Shown piece by piece: positions 5,423 through 5,483 of a DNA stretch of 5,483 nucleotides. How positions within the stretch are numbered: the stretch's first letter is position 1; every line of letters begins with the position of its first letter. Source of the stretch: an uncultured Gammaproteobacteria bacterium (GTDB lineage Bacteria > Pseudomonadota > Gammaproteobacteria > CAJQNE01); contig CAJQNE010000513.1 in NCBI GenBank assembly GCA_905479545.1, forward strand, positions 1-5,483, read 5' to 3'. The notes under the pieces are model-generated. The model searched no databases, was not told where the DNA came from, and was given only the letters and a program-made list of their open reading frames with translations. The position numbers were made by a program, and so were the translations under genes.

Positions 5423-5483
5423 TTATTTAGGGCCGGCAACAACGCCGGCGTCATGCAATTTGCCAATAGATCCGCTATCGAGG
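5423..5483 (-). CDS. C-terminal end of an upstream gene, cut by the window edge (possibly a CaiB/BaiF-type CoA-transferase)
   Basis: Minus-strand frame open from the window edge to TAA at 5425-5423, giving 19 visible residues ending IGKLHDAGVVAGPK. Of the other two minus-strand frames, one stops at once and the other runs through the SRPBCC ribosome binding site, so this frame is the best candidate. A short ending of the form L..AGV(V/I) is common at the C terminus of CaiB/BaiF family CoA-transferases and racemases, which is the only basis for the suggestion and is weak. The stop is 26 bases before the SRPBCC start, consistent with an operon. The frame includes the perfect inverted repeat GCCGGC (5432-5437) / GCCGGC (5444-5449). 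Confidence 0.35.
   Translation of the reverse strand, partial: LDSGSIGKLHDAGVVAGPK

Overview
The window looks like a chromosomal segment of a bacterium with moderate GC content, and I infer a (probably marine) gammaproteobacterium. That placement rests on overall protein flavour, Shine-Dalgarno use and the style of intergenic repeats. No 16S or other marker gene is present, so the taxonomy is tentative.

Layout: the left end carries the 3' part of a plus-strand gene for an FAD-linked oxidase with a D-arabinono-1,4-lactone oxidase type C-terminal domain (1-770, cut by the window edge). It converges on a minus-strand block. The 266-base convergent gap (771-1036) holds a foldable repeat-like stretch and two opposed intrinsic terminators, one per strand. 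The minus-strand block, in transcription order from right to left, is: the last codons of an unidentified gene (5423-5483), a membrane-anchored SRPBCC-domain protein (4866-5396), crotonyl-CoA carboxylase/reductase ccr (3403-4647), a methylmalonyl/ethylmalonyl-CoA epimerase (2920-3324) and (2S)-methylsuccinyl-CoA dehydrogenase mcd (1037-2725).

How the genes work together: ccr, epi and mcd are three characteristic enzymes of the ethylmalonyl-CoA pathway of acetyl-CoA assimilation. Ccr reductively carboxylates crotonyl-CoA to ethylmalonyl-CoA. The epimerase interconverts the (2S) and (2R) forms, and also serves methylmalonyl-CoA. After a mutase step not encoded here, Mcd oxidises methylsuccinyl-CoA to mesaconyl-CoA. 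The mutase (ecm), mesaconyl-CoA hydratase (mch) and the malyl-CoA lyase/thioesterase steps are not in this window.

Between the structural genes lie notable RNA or DNA structures. A 17-bp hairpin between ccr and epi pairs fully only in the minus-strand transcript. A long inverted dispersed-type repeat lies between epi and mcd. An 8-bp perfect palindrome overlaps a candidate promoter upstream of ccr. A clean terminator follows mcd. No tRNA, rRNA, CRISPR array, insertion sequence or phage gene was seen, and there is no gene-free stretch longer than about 270 bases.
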